A DNA stretch of 22,974 bases. It comes from Pseudobacteriovorax antillogorgiicola (lineage in GTDB: Bacteria > Bdellovibrionota_B > Oligoflexia > Oligoflexales > RGVZ01). The stretch spans positions 1 through 22,974 of the forward strand of contig CAMDGW010000012.1 of assembly GCA_945897695.1 (NCBI GenBank), in the 5' to 3' direction. The notes under the pieces are model-generated. The model ran no database searches. It saw only the letters and a list, made by a program, of their open reading frames with translations, and was not told the DNA's origin. How positions within the stretch are numbered: the first letter of the stretch is position 1; every line of letters starts with the position of its first letter. Shown here piece after piece: positions 7,800 through 15,243 of the stretch. Position numbers and translations under genes: made by a program.

Positions 7800-8156
7800 A
7801 TGACGAATCGACATCGACGACAAGAACACTCGCCGCGCTACGGCTTAACCCAGCAGTGTAGGGGTCACGGACTACATACGGCAAACGGCTCCCGTGTGGA
7901 GTTTCGAGGCGTTGATGTGAGTCATCACGGTCTTGGTTGTGTGATGGTGGGAAACTTTCAAAATCGTGACACCTTGATTCTTGATATTGGCGGGTCAAAA
8001 ATCCCATTTGAGGTGATGTGGGTTGAAAGTCACCTGGGAATTGAAAATACGTATCGCGTTGGTTTGCAGTGTCTTGATAGAATGCTTGACGTGCGAGGAA
8101 GGCTCTCGGTACTCGGTTTGGTGACTGTGCCGCTAGATGATGAGTTTGCAGCCTAG
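7800..8156 (+). CDS. Single-domain PilZ (c-di-GMP receptor type) protein
   Basis: 118 aa made of one PilZ domain. PilZ proteins bind cyclic di-GMP and change motility, adhesion or transcription. The [D/N]xSxxG motif is present as DVSHHG (39-44), after the beta strand VEFRG, and the C-terminal strand YRVGLQCLD follows the family pattern. The N-terminal arginine motif is imperfect. R13 is present (HSPRYG) but the residue four before it is Glu; the nearest arginines are R6 and R7. Ligand binding is therefore not certain. I start at the ATG at 7800 because GGAGG lies five bases upstream; a GTG four codons earlier falls inside that site. A FliA-like promoter precedes the gene, and it diverges from the flagellar operon, which suggests a flagellar brake or adaptor in the manner of YcgR. 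The ABC operon starts 47 bp downstream. Confidence 0.8.
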   Translation: MTNRHRRQEHSPRYGLTQQCRGHGLHTANGSRVEFRGVDVSHHGLGCVMVGNFQNRDTLILDIGGSKIPFEVMWVESHLGIENTYRVGLQCLDRMLDVRGRLSVLGLVTVPLDDEFAA

Positions 8157-8157
8157 A

Positions 8158-8191
8158 ATCCTCGCCTTGTGAGTCAAAGCATTGCGAGGAT
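8158..8191 (+). promoter_or_regulatory. Hairpin between PilZ gene and ABC operon
   Basis: ATCCTCGC (8158-8165) and GCGAGGAT (8184-8191) form a perfect 8-bp stem with an 18-nt loop, directly after the PilZ stop. The following sequence is AU-rich (TATTTAAATT) but lacks a clear T-run. It may be a weak terminator or an attenuator before the ABC genes. Confidence 0.35.
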
Positions 8192-8203
8192 ATTTAAATT
8201 ACA

Positions 8204-8899
8204 ATGTCAGCCTTATCCATTTCAGACGTGACTTTTAGTTACGGCCCAAGACTTCCTGATGTTTTAAAAATCCAGAATTTGAACCTGTCCCGGGGAGAGA
8301 AAGTTTTCCTCTTCGGACCAAGTGGCTCTGGTAAGTCAACGCTCCTTGGCTTGATTGGGGGCCTTTTTACCCCGCAGAGGGGAAGAATTCAGGTTCTTGG
8401 CCAAGATATAACGGAAATGAGTCAGTCCCAGCGGGACCGATTTCGAGCTCGCGAGATTGGTTTCATTTTCCAGGTTTTTAATCTGGTCCCCTATTTGAAC
8501 GTTCTTGAAAATGTGATGCTTCCTGCTCATTTTGGTCGACCAATATCTCAGGGGTTTACTTCAGCAAAAGATGAGGCCAAAAGCCTTCTTGAGCAGCTTG
8601 GTCTTGGGCTAATGATTCAGAAGTCTGTGACTGAGCTGAGTATTGGCCAGCAGCAGCGTGTGGCTGTGGCGAGGGCGCTATTGGGGAGTCCTGGACTTAT
8701 TATCGCAGATGAGCCGACATCGGCCCTTGATTCGGATACGCGTGAGAGTTTTTTAAAGATGCTTGCGGAACAGGCCAAGCGCGAGGGGAGCACGGTGTTA
8801 TTTGTTAGCCATGACCGCGCGCTGGCGTCAGCTTTTGACCGGGATGTCGCGCTCCCGCAGATCAATATAGTCTCTCCTATGGCAGGAGGTGATCAATGA
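8204..8899 (+). CDS. ABC transporter ATP-binding protein, LolD/MacB type
   Basis: 231 aa, a complete nucleotide-binding subunit of the MacB/LolD subfamily. Visible motifs are Walker A GPSGSGKST (38-46), Q-loop Gln90 in IGFIFQVFNLVPYLNVLENV, signature LSIGQQQR (145-152, with Ile for the usual first Gly), Walker B LIIADEPTSALD (165-176) and the switch His203. It powers the permease encoded next, whose ATG overlaps this stop by four bases (ATGA), so the two are translated together. With the permease and the DUF3299 gene it forms a three-gene unit like the zinc-uptake Zrg cassette known from Vibrio. The substrate here is inferred, not shown. Confidence 0.9.
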   Translation: MSALSISDVTFSYGPRLPDVLKIQNLNLSRGEKVFLFGPSGSGKSTLLGLIGGLFTPQRGRIQVLGQDITEMSQSQRDRFRAREIGFIFQVFNLVPYLNVLENVMLPAHFGRPISQGFTSAKDEAKSLLEQLGLGLMIQKSVTELSIGQQQRVAVARALLGSPGLIIADEPTSALDSDTRESFLKMLAEQAKREGSTVLFVSHDRALASAFDRDVALPQINIVSPMAGGDQ

Positions 8900-10227
8900 C
8901 TGGCATTTTCTCCCTCGCAGTAAAGTCTCTTTGGTATCGCCGTGTCGCCACTATTTTAACGATTATTTCAATATCGCTAAGTGTGGCATTATTTGTTGGC
9001 GTGGGAAGGACGCGCGATGCAACGCGCGATGCTTTTAGTGGTGCCATTAGTCGTGTCGACCTGATTGTCGGACCACGGACTGGCACCTTGTCGCTGCTTC
9101 TCTATTCTGTTTTTCATGTGGGTGCTCCAACTCACAATGTCTCAATGGAAGCCGTCGAGTTTGCCCAAAAACAGCCAGAGGTGGAATGGGTGGTCCCTTT
9201 TAGTATGGGGGACGGATTTAGCGGTTTTCCTGTGGTAGGGACTACGCCAGCTTTGTTTGAAAGGTATAAATACCGAGACGGTGAATCCGTCAGGTTCGCA
9301 ACGGGTAATGCCTTCAAGGCTGATAACGAGGCCGTGATTGGGTCCGAGGTCGCTTCTAAGCTCGGTCTTGGGCTTGGTGCAAAAATCGTTCTTAGCCACG
9401 GCCACACAGAAGATGGCGACGGATTTGAAAAACACGAGGAAGATCCATTTGCCGTGACAGGTATATTGGCACCAACGGGGACTCCTCTTGATCGTTCGGT
9501 TTTTGTATCTCTTGTGGGGATGGCAGAGATTCACCGTGAGCTTTTAGGTGAAAGTGCTGCTGTTGATCAGGCGGATGACAAGGATAAAGCTGACGAGGAT
9601 CTTCATGATGATCATGAGCATGATCATGATCATGCCGATGCAAGTTTTGAGGTAGCAGATGGGGCGATGAAAGTTACTGCTGTTAGCGGATTTTTTCTTG
9701 GAGCCAAAAATCGAATGGAAGCCTTAAATCTCCAAAGAAAACTTAATACATGGAATGGTGATGCGTTGCTGGCTATTCTTCCAGGGATGGCGATGGCAGA
9801 GCTATGGAAGAATCTATCGATATTTGAGACAGCTCTTTCTGTCGTTAGTTTTTGCGTTGTATTTTCAGGAATTTTAGGTCTTTTTGTCTCGCTTTATATT
9901 GCGAGTGGTTATCGTCGCCGTGAAATGATGATTCTTCGCGCCGTCGGAGCTGGGCCAGTGACGATTTTTGTCATGCTCGCTGGTGAGGCTGTTTTTCTTG
10001 TGTTGGCTGGAATTACTGCGGGTGCTGGTTTGATGTATGGGGGACTGGCAATCCTTAGTCCTTGGCTTGAAAGAAAATTTTCTGTTGGCATTCGAATGGC
10101 AAGCTTTTCTTCCGATGACTTGTTCTTTGCTGGTGCGATGCTGATTGTTGGTTGTCTGGTCGGTGTGCTAGCGTCAGTGAATGCTTATCGTTCGGCGATG
10201 CACGATGGACTTGGAACAAGGTTTTAA
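8896..10227 (+). CDS. FtsX-like ABC permease with His/Asp-rich extracytoplasmic loop
   Basis: 443 aa with the MacB/FtsX layout: one N-terminal membrane segment (about 16-36), a large extracytoplasmic domain (~37-305) and three C-terminal segments (about 311-336, 352-376, 408-428). The conserved MacB/FtsX-type cytoplasmic loop between TM2 and TM3 reads YRRREMMILRAVGAGPVTIF. Residues 236-247 read LHDDHEHDHDHA, with four His and five Asp/Glu in a short loop predicted outside the cytoplasm. A second cluster SHGHTEDGDGFEKHEED lies at 167-183. Such loops are typical of zinc or other transition-metal binding. The nucleotide repeat encoding the first loop (9604-9637) is a run of atgatcatg units. Because MacB-type permeases normally export or extract, while Zrg-type ones are linked to zinc uptake, the direction of transport is unclear. 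The gene overlaps the ATPase gene. Confidence 0.85.
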   Translation: MTGIFSLAVKSLWYRRVATILTIISISLSVALFVGVGRTRDATRDAFSGAISRVDLIVGPRTGTLSLLLYSVFHVGAPTHNVSMEAVEFAQKQPEVEWVVPFSMGDGFSGFPVVGTTPALFERYKYRDGESVRFATGNAFKADNEAVIGSEVASKLGLGLGAKIVLSHGHTEDGDGFEKHEEDPFAVTGILAPTGTPLDRSVFVSLVGMAEIHRELLGESAAVDQADDKDKADEDLHDDHEHDHDHADASFEVADGAMKVTAVSGFFLGAKNRMEALNLQRKLNTWNGDALLAILPGMAMAELWKNLSIFETALSVVSFCVVFSGILGLFVSLYIASGYRRREMMILRAVGAGPVTIFVMLAGEAVFLVLAGITAGAGLMYGGLAILSPWLERKFSVGIRMASFSSDDLFFAGAMLIVGCLVGVLASVNAYRSAMHDGLGTRF

Positions 10228-10259
10228 GTCTTCGAAATTTGGTTACAGGGGAATATGAA

Positions 10260-10772
10260 ATGATCAAAAATTCTGGAAATGACCTCCTAAAAGACCCGTC
10301 AGCAATCTCGCCAGCAAAGAAAATTTTTCTAGTTCTTTTGTTTGCCATCCCCGTTATCGCTGTTGCTATCTATGGCTTGACCCAAGGAAGTCAAAAAGGA
10401 TCTTCAGGCCTTAAAGTTGTTGACTGGGGCATGTACCGTCAATTTGACTCCTCGACGTCCTCGATGTCTCCAGAACTTAAAGCTCTAGATGGTCAGAAGA
10501 TCAGGTCTCCAGGCTTTATGGTGCCTCTTGAGGATAATAGGGCCGAGGTGACAGAGTTTCTTCTGGTGCCAAACCCGCAGGCCTGTATTCATGCACCCCC
10601 TCCCCCATCCAATCAAATGGTCTACGTACGAATGGTCGCAGGACCGGCCAAGACTTTGTTTGGCCCCATCATGGTCGAAGGAACGTTGCGGGTCACCAGT
10701 CAAACCCACCAATATGGAACTGCAAGTTTCCAAATTTACGGGGAAAATGTGGAATCATACCGCCCCGATTGA
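10260..10772 (+). CDS. Membrane-anchored DUF3299 protein
   Basis: 170 aa. An N-terminal membrane anchor spans about 22-40, and the rest should face the periplasm. The DUF3299 pattern is visible: DWGMYRQF, then IRSPGFMVPLE (81-91), TEFLLVPNPQACIHAPPPPSNQ (98-119), and FGPIMVEGTLRV (134-145). Cys109 and His111 in the CIHAPPPP element are the obvious candidate ligands. I start at the ATG at 10260 because AGGGGA lies about 8 bases upstream; the open frame extends further upstream without a comparable site. It is 32 bp after the permease. DUF3299 genes are known next to this kind of ABC transporter (zrgE-like). The biochemical role is unknown to me. Confidence 0.8.
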   Translation: MIKNSGNDLLKDPSAISPAKKIFLVLLFAIPVIAVAIYGLTQGSQKGSSGLKVVDWGMYRQFDSSTSSMSPELKALDGQKIRSPGFMVPLEDNRAEVTEFLLVPNPQACIHAPPPPSNQMVYVRMVAGPAKTLFGPIMVEGTLRVTSQTHQYGTASFQIYGENVESYRPD

Positions 10773-10814
10773 TCGTCACTCTACGGCGGATAAACCTAGC
10801 CGCCTGCCTCACTT

Positions 10815-10836
10815 ATAAGCTTCTCATCTTGCTTAT
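10815..10836. promoter_or_regulatory. Inverted repeat upstream of the two-component operon
   Basis: ATAAGC and GCTTAT arms separated by 10 bases, about 85 bp before the response regulator start. The spacing would suit a dimeric regulator. No clear -35/-10 pair was recognised next to it. Confidence 0.25.
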
Positions 10837-10921
10837 GCTGAACTATACGTAAGTCATGACTGAATTTCCCTTGGTCGTGGCTGGATGGCCCAGGCACACG
10901 ATTGTAAGGAAGGAGTTTTGC

Positions 10922-11599
10922 ATGCGTATCTTAGTTGTTGAAGACGATATGGTGATTGCGAATTTGCTACAGCGCGCTTTGCGTGAGGAAAGTTATGCCG
11001 TTGATCTTGCCCACGATGGGATCGAAGGTGAATGGCTCGCTACGGAAAACCCCTATGACTTAATTATTCTTGATGTGATGCTTCCGAGAAAAGATGGAGT
11101 TGCTGCCTTGCAGTCAATGCGTGGAGCCGGGGTCAAGTCTCCTGTTTTGATGCTCACAGCTCGTGACGAGGTAAGAGATAAAGTAACGGGGCTTGATGGC
11201 GGGGCTGATGATTACATGACCAAGCCTTTTAGTTTAGATGAATTACTCGCTCGATGTCGCTCTCTCATGCGCCGCAGAACGACTGAATATGGCGGTGCCA
11301 TAATCGAAGTCGGGCATTTAAAAATAGACCCAGCCCGCAAGGAAGTCTCTCGGGCTGGTCAGGTTATTGAGCTTACCAGCAAAGAATATGCTTTGATCGA
11401 GTACCTGGCTCGAAGCGCCGGTAAAGTGGTATCTCGATCAGAACTGAGTGAGCACGTATGGGACATGGATTTTGAGCCCTCAAGTAACGTTGTCGATGTT
11501 TACATGGGATATCTGCGTTCGAAAATTGACAAAGGTTTTGACAATCCCATGCTCAAAACCGTTCGTGGACATGGTTATATGTTGGAACAGCCAATCTAA
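10922..11599 (+). CDS. OmpR/PhoB-family response regulator
   Basis: 225 aa. The receiver domain occupies about 1-115: acidic pair E7-D8-D9, phospho-acceptor Asp51 in IILDVMLPRKDG, Thr79 and Lys101 (TKPFSL). The C-terminal winged-helix DNA-binding domain occupies about 127-223, with LTSKEYALIEYLA and VVDVYMGYLRSKID and the closing VRGHGYML. The overall look is that of CusR/CopR-type regulators. The ATG at 10922 is preceded by GGAAGGAG; an upstream in-frame ATG at 10856 lacks a site and would add residues not found in the family. The partner kinase gene begins 12 bp downstream. The metal-linked ABC operon lies upstream. Confidence 0.92.
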   Translation: MRILVVEDDMVIANLLQRALREESYAVDLAHDGIEGEWLATENPYDLIILDVMLPRKDGVAALQSMRGAGVKSPVLMLTARDEVRDKVTGLDGGADDYMTKPFSLDELLARCRSLMRRRTTEYGGAIIEVGHLKIDPARKEVSRAGQVIELTSKEYALIEYLARSAGKVVSRSELSEHVWDMDFEPSSNVVDVYMGYLRSKIDKGFDNPMLKTVRGHGYMLEQPI

Positions 11600-11611
11600 C
11601 GCGGATCCTAG

Positions 11612-13081
11612 GTGTCATTGATGCATTCATTTGATCTGACAAGATTTAGGCGCAAATTCGTTACGCGATTTATGGCCAGACTTCCGATCAGCGCGCGGCT
11701 GGCCTTGGGTCACTGTATTTTGATGACGATCCTTTTGCCCCTTGTTGGATTTGGGATGTATAACCTCCTCAAACGTGACCTTTTGAAATCAGTGGATGCG
11801 GCACTGTTAGCATCTGCAGAATCTATGCGTGCGAGTAAAACGTCGGAAAACTTGGCCGTAGGTCTTGATCAGTTTCTGGATAATTTTCTAAGTGGACGTG
11901 AGGTTAACGCCTATGCCCGGATGGTGGACTTAAGCGGTAACGTTCGGGGCAGATCCGCGCGTGATGATGTATCGCTTCCGATCACAAAGCTTGCAATGTC
12001 GCGAGCTGAGCAGGGTCTGCATACCTTTGAAACGTGGAATCGCCAGGACAAAGCACCTCTTCGTCAGTTGACCATGCCAGTGATGGTGGGCGGCATTTTT
12101 AGCGGAACCCTTGTGCAGGTAGGGGCTCCATTGGATGCCACTTGGGCCACTTTGCGAGAGATACGTAACGTCTTCCTGTTGGCAATTCCTGCTATTCTTG
12201 CCGTTTCGATCATTGCTGGTTACATTATGGCTCGCAAGTCATTGGCGCCGGTCGATGGTATGCGCCGCGCTGCTGATCAGTTGTCGGCAACCGATCTGTC
12301 GCACCGTATTGAGATACCAAAAGTACGCGATGAACTTTATGATCTGGCTTCTACGTTTAACCAAATGTTAAGCCGTCTGGAAGACGCATTTGAGCGTCAA
12401 AAAAGATTCAACAGCGACGTGTCTCATGAGCTGCGCACACCCCTTACAGCTATTCGTGGTGAGACGGAGCTCGCCTTGAGAAGAAATCGTTCGCCCGAAG
12501 AGTACCGAGCTGCTTTGGAGACGATTCAGCGCGAATCTGTGAATATGGCCGCGACGGTCGAGGATCTTCTTTTGCTGGCGCGCGCGGAAACCGGGGGGTT
12601 ACCGTCAACACGGTCTTCGGTCGTCACCAGTGATTTCCTTGAGTTCGTAGCGGGTAAAGCCGAGCAATTAGGCAAGTCAAAACACATTCAGGTGCAAGTT
12701 GAGGGTGCCAGTGCTCCGGGAAGCTTTTTGGCTGCGGAAAACTATCTTTCCTTAGCCATCGTTAACCTCCTCTCAAATGCCGTGAAGCACTCGCCTGAGC
12801 GAGGCCTGGTGACCCTAACCTGCAAGAAAAATGGCAGTGACGGTCTGACCTTCTCTGTTGCAGATCAGGGCGAGGGAATTCCCCAGGTCCTTCTTGAGAA
12901 AATCTTTGATCCATTCTACCGCGTTGATTCAGCCCGTAACCGAATCGCTGGTGGCGTGGGCATTGGCCTCTCGCTTGCTCGCGCCATGGCGAAACTTCAT
13001 GGTGGCGATGTCCGCGCAGAAAGTAGCCAAGGGCGGGGCAGCCAGTTTCACCTCACCATCGCCCACACGATGGCCACCTAA
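11612..13081 (+). CDS. Sensor histidine kinase (HAMP, HisKA, HATPase)
   Basis: 489 aa from a GTG start; an ATG at 11621 (three codons later, with AGGTG upstream) is an equally possible start. The layout is that of CusS-like sensors: membrane segment at about 34-52, periplasmic domain ~53-185, second segment ~186-206, HAMP linker ~207-260 (KSLAPVDGMRRAADQLSA), phospho-acceptor His272 in SHELRTP, then the ATPase domain with NLLSNAVKHSP (N box, 385-395), DQGEGI (418-423) and GVGIGLSLA (448-456). It should phosphorylate the regulator encoded 12 bp upstream. The periplasmic domain shows no obvious His or Cys cluster, so the signal cannot be read. It converges on the YihY-type gene with 25 bp between stops and no clear terminator. 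Confidence 0.92.
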   Translation: MSLMHSFDLTRFRRKFVTRFMARLPISARLALGHCILMTILLPLVGFGMYNLLKRDLLKSVDAALLASAESMRASKTSENLAVGLDQFLDNFLSGREVNAYARMVDLSGNVRGRSARDDVSLPITKLAMSRAEQGLHTFETWNRQDKAPLRQLTMPVMVGGIFSGTLVQVGAPLDATWATLREIRNVFLLAIPAILAVSIIAGYIMARKSLAPVDGMRRAADQLSATDLSHRIEIPKVRDELYDLASTFNQMLSRLEDAFERQKRFNSDVSHELRTPLTAIRGETELALRRNRSPEEYRAALETIQRESVNMAATVEDLLLLARAETGGLPSTRSSVVTSDFLEFVAGKAEQLGKSKHIQVQVEGASAPGSFLAAENYLSLAIVNLLSNAVKHSPERGLVTLTCKKNGSDGLTFSVADQGEGIPQVLLEKIFDPFYRVDSARNRIAGGVGIGLSLARAMAKLHGGDVRAESSQGRGSQFHLTIAHTMAT

Positions 13082-13106
13082 TAAACAGTGCCACCCGACT
13101 GGTTTT

Positions 13107-14462
13107 CTAATGCACCACAGACGCAATCGTTGTGGTTCCAGTGCGGTGAAAATCAAGCCCTGTTGCTTTTATATTTTTCTTAAATGCTTTTAGTGACTCG
13201 GAAGAGTGCGGTTCCCACAAATCAAGCCAATCTGCGACTGGCAAGTCGGTCATATTTGCCAGGTCTTTGAAGGATATCTTCTCTGCCGGCTGGGTTGGTA
13301 GTATTTGTTCCATTTCTGTTTTGTCTGGCTGCATAACTTTTGCTTGTGCGACCAGTCCCACTTCTCGAAGTAAATCGACGGCCTCATAACACCAAGAGTA
13401 CGGCAGCTTTAGCTCTTCAACGAGGGATGTGATGTCGTAACCCTTGCCCTGACGAAATCGCTCATATATGGCAATCAGAATAAGTTCTGGCAACATGGTG
13501 CGAATGGCTCGATTTCGATGTTCGTCGAGCATATTGTCTGTCGCTTCGATGGTTTTTTCTTCTCGAAGAGGTGGCCAGCCGTTCTGCCAGCGCCAAGCAA
13601 GGAGTGCTCCTGCTAGCAGAATGACCCAACAAACATAGATCCAAAGAAGAAATACAGGCAGCGCAGCAAGGGTGCCGTAAATGCTCTTGTAACTGGCAAA
13701 ACTAGTGACATAAGTGCCGTAAAGTTTACTTACCACATAGAAAACTGATCCAGCGAGGATGGCCCCTCCGCGGGCAGCTTTATTGCGGACTTCACAGTTC
13801 GGTATGATTTTGTAGGCAAGAAAGAAGACAAGACAGGTAAAAGCCCAGCTAAATGCCATGGAGAGAATAGGTATATTATCGGCCTGATCAGCTGCCTGCA
13901 GAGTTTTTTTGGTAATAACTGCCGTGACAGAATAGCTTGTGCTGAGTCCGACTAGAATACTAATGGAAAACATCCCGAGGGTGAGGAAAAGCCAAAATGA
14001 AACAAATCGTGTGAGCATCGGCCTTGATGTGTGCACCATCCAGATGCTGTTTAGTGCCTCTTCAATCTGGCGCAGAAGAATAATAAGAGTGATAATCAGA
14101 CCAACAAAAGCTGACACGCCGATTCGTTTAAGGTTTAGCCCCGCCAGAAATGTTTCAAGGTATTTGACCACGTCAGTGCCGCTACCAGTGGCCAGGTATT
14201 TCAAGAGAAACTGCCTTCCCTGCTCCATAACCATGCTGTTGTCGCCAAGTATTGGCAGGAAAAGACCAAGTAAAGTAAAAATAGCTGCTAGGCTTGGCAC
14301 CAGGGAGAACAATGTGACATACGCCATGGACGACGCCTGCTTTCGTAGGTCGCTTCGTTTGATGTCTTGAGCGTAGATCATGAAATAATGAAAAAGCCGC
14401 TGCGCCCATTCGGGCCAGCGGCTTCGGTCTTTAAGATTCTTAATGAATAGTGGTTGGCTCAT
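13107..14462 (-). CDS. YihY/BrkB-family inner-membrane protein with C-terminal winged-helix-like extension
   Basis: 451 aa. About six membrane segments are visible at 46-70, 115-132, 152-175, 200-219, 233-250 and 263-290, with the family elements SMAYVTLFSLVPSLAAI, RQIEEALNSIW and the stretch SIYGTLAALPVFLLWIYVCW near the end of the core. Residues ~310-451 form a soluble tail. Its start (ELILIAIYERFRQGKGYDITSLVEEL, LPYSWCYEAVDLLREVGLV; residues 326-371) looks like a winged helix, as in longer YihY proteins. YihY proteins have been called RNase BN in error, and their true function is not known to me. The start overlaps the preceding gene by 23 bp, so the two form an operon. Confidence 0.85.
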   Translation of the reverse strand: MSQPLFIKNLKDRSRWPEWAQRLFHYFMIYAQDIKRSDLRKQASSMAYVTLFSLVPSLAAIFTLLGLFLPILGDNSMVMEQGRQFLLKYLATGSGTDVVKYLETFLAGLNLKRIGVSAFVGLIITLIILLRQIEEALNSIWMVHTSRPMLTRFVSFWLFLTLGMFSISILVGLSTSYSVTAVITKKTLQAADQADNIPILSMAFSWAFTCLVFFLAYKIIPNCEVRNKAARGGAILAGSVFYVVSKLYGTYVTSFASYKSIYGTLAALPVFLLWIYVCWVILLAGALLAWRWQNGWPPLREEKTIEATDNMLDEHRNRAIRTMLPELILIAIYERFRQGKGYDITSLVEELKLPYSWCYEAVDLLREVGLVAQAKVMQPDKTEMEQILPTQPAEKISFKDLANMTDLPVADWLDLWEPHSSESLKAFKKNIKATGLDFHRTGTTTIASVVH

Positions 14463-15033
14463 GTCGTCTCGTCTTTATCCAGTTTCGAATGGAGTTTATC
14501 CGAGTAGTTTCCCATAGCTTATCTGTTCGTTCATCCATAAATTTTGAAAACAGTGTATCGAGGGCTTTTGAGAATACGTTGACGAAGTCGATGCGTTGCT
14601 CGAGAACGGTGGCGTCCGTCGTGTCGTTTGGCTCCGGAAGCGCCAAACTCTTGGGGCTTAGTTCTTCGCCGCCGAGGGTTGCATGGAAAAGTCCGACTCC
14701 TTCGATTTCCAAGGCGACCCGCATTTCTTTGACGGCTTTGCCCGATTGGAGAGAAATGGCGGCTTCGTCACTTGAACTCGGGACTCCGCCTTTGATGATG
14801 TGTTCGTGTGCTTTCCCGGTCTTGGAGGTGAGGACCATGCGATCATCAATCCAAACTTGAGCAGATTTTTTAACGCCTTCAGTCGTCTCAAAGTCAAAGC
14901 GGCCTTCATTGGTTTCTGAGTAATACCAAAGCCAGGTCAAGAACTCGCGGCCCAAAAAATGCTTGTGAGTTGATTGATTGTGGATTTCATCAACGTGATC
15001 TTGGAGAAGTCCAATTTCTTTAGATTTTGCCAT
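14440..15033 (-). CDS. Conserved hypothetical protein, possibly RdgC-like C-terminal type
   Basis: 197 aa, cytoplasmic, without signal peptide or membrane segment. Notable stretches are HKHFLGREFLTWLWYYSE (24-41), VWIDDRMVLTS, and a C-terminal half with MRVALEIEGVGLFHATLGG. The FLGREFLTWLW pattern reminds me of short deltaproteobacterial proteins annotated as recombination-associated RdgC. This is from memory and is weak. The ATG at 15033 has AAGGAG about 10 bases upstream. It is the first gene of an operon with the YihY-type gene (23-bp overlap). Its leader contains three DnaA-box-like sites, and a sigma-70-like promoter lies at 15182-15210. A link to DNA replication or recombination would fit both hints but is inference. 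Confidence 0.65.
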   Translation of the reverse strand: MAKSKEIGLLQDHVDEIHNQSTHKHFLGREFLTWLWYYSETNEGRFDFETTEGVKKSAQVWIDDRMVLTSKTGKAHEHIIKGGVPSSSDEAAISLQSGKAVKEMRVALEIEGVGLFHATLGGEELSPKSLALPEPNDTTDATVLEQRIDFVNVFSKALDTLFSKFMDERTDKLWETTRINSIRNWIKTRRHEPTTIH

Positions 15034-15053
15034 GGGTTAGACACTCCTTAGCC

Positions 15054-15095
15054 TGGGGATAACCTGTGGACAATATGTGAGTAACCCGTGGATAA
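15054..15095 (-). promoter_or_regulatory. Three phased DnaA-box-like 9-mers
   Basis: On the minus strand three 9-mers each differ by one base from TTATCCACA: TTATCCACG (15087-15095), TTGTCCACA (15065-15073) and TTATCCCCA (15054-15062). All have the same orientation. Their starts are 11 and 22 bp apart, one and two helical turns. The two upstream boxes sit in an imperfect 22-bp direct repeat (15061-15082 and 15083-15104). The array lies between the promoter at 15182-15210 and the ribosome-binding site of the gene starting at 15033. Confidence 0.55.
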
Positions 15096-15181
15096 GCTAT
15101 GTGCAAATCAACAGGTTCAATACCGAGCCCTTGGTCAAATTCTCTCGGGAATCACAGGACGGGTTCTTGAAATGGACAGCC

Positions 15182-15210
15182 ATTGTTCGATACAAATCGT
15201 TCCTTGTCAA
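15182..15210 (-). promoter_or_regulatory. Sigma-70-like promoter for the hypothetical-YihY operon
   Basis: On the minus strand there is a perfect -35 TTGACA (15205-15210), a 17-bp spacer and a -10 AACAAT (15182-15187, four of six bases). Transcription would start near 15175, giving a leader of about 140 nt that contains the DnaA-box-like array. Confidence 0.5.
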
Positions 15211-15243
15211 GTGCGAGCAAAAAAAATTTTTAGCACATTGCCC

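Noticed and set aside
8204..8899. Signature LSIGQ as a sign of a defective ABC ATPase
   Set aside because: Ile for the second residue is a tolerated variant; all other nucleotide-binding motifs are intact.
9604..9637. Tandem DNA repeat or CRISPR-like array
   Set aside because: Short codon repeat encoding His-Asp pairs inside the permease gene; no spacers.
9392..9643. Minus-strand frame rich in His and Asp opposite the permease loop
   Set aside because: It is the mirror of the near-palindromic atgatcatg repeat in the permease gene and has no gene-like features.
10255..10263. Mini-ORF ATGAAATGA overlapping the DUF3299 start
   Set aside because: Two codons overlapping the real ATG; probably chance in an A-rich leader.
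10785..10804. Terminator after the DUF3299 gene (GGCGG/CCGCC hairpin)
   Set aside because: Only a 5-bp stem with a 10-nt loop and no T-run.
13082..13106. Bidirectional terminator between the sensor kinase and the YihY-type gene
   Set aside because: Only a 4-bp CAGT/ACTG stem with no proper T-run; too weak to call.
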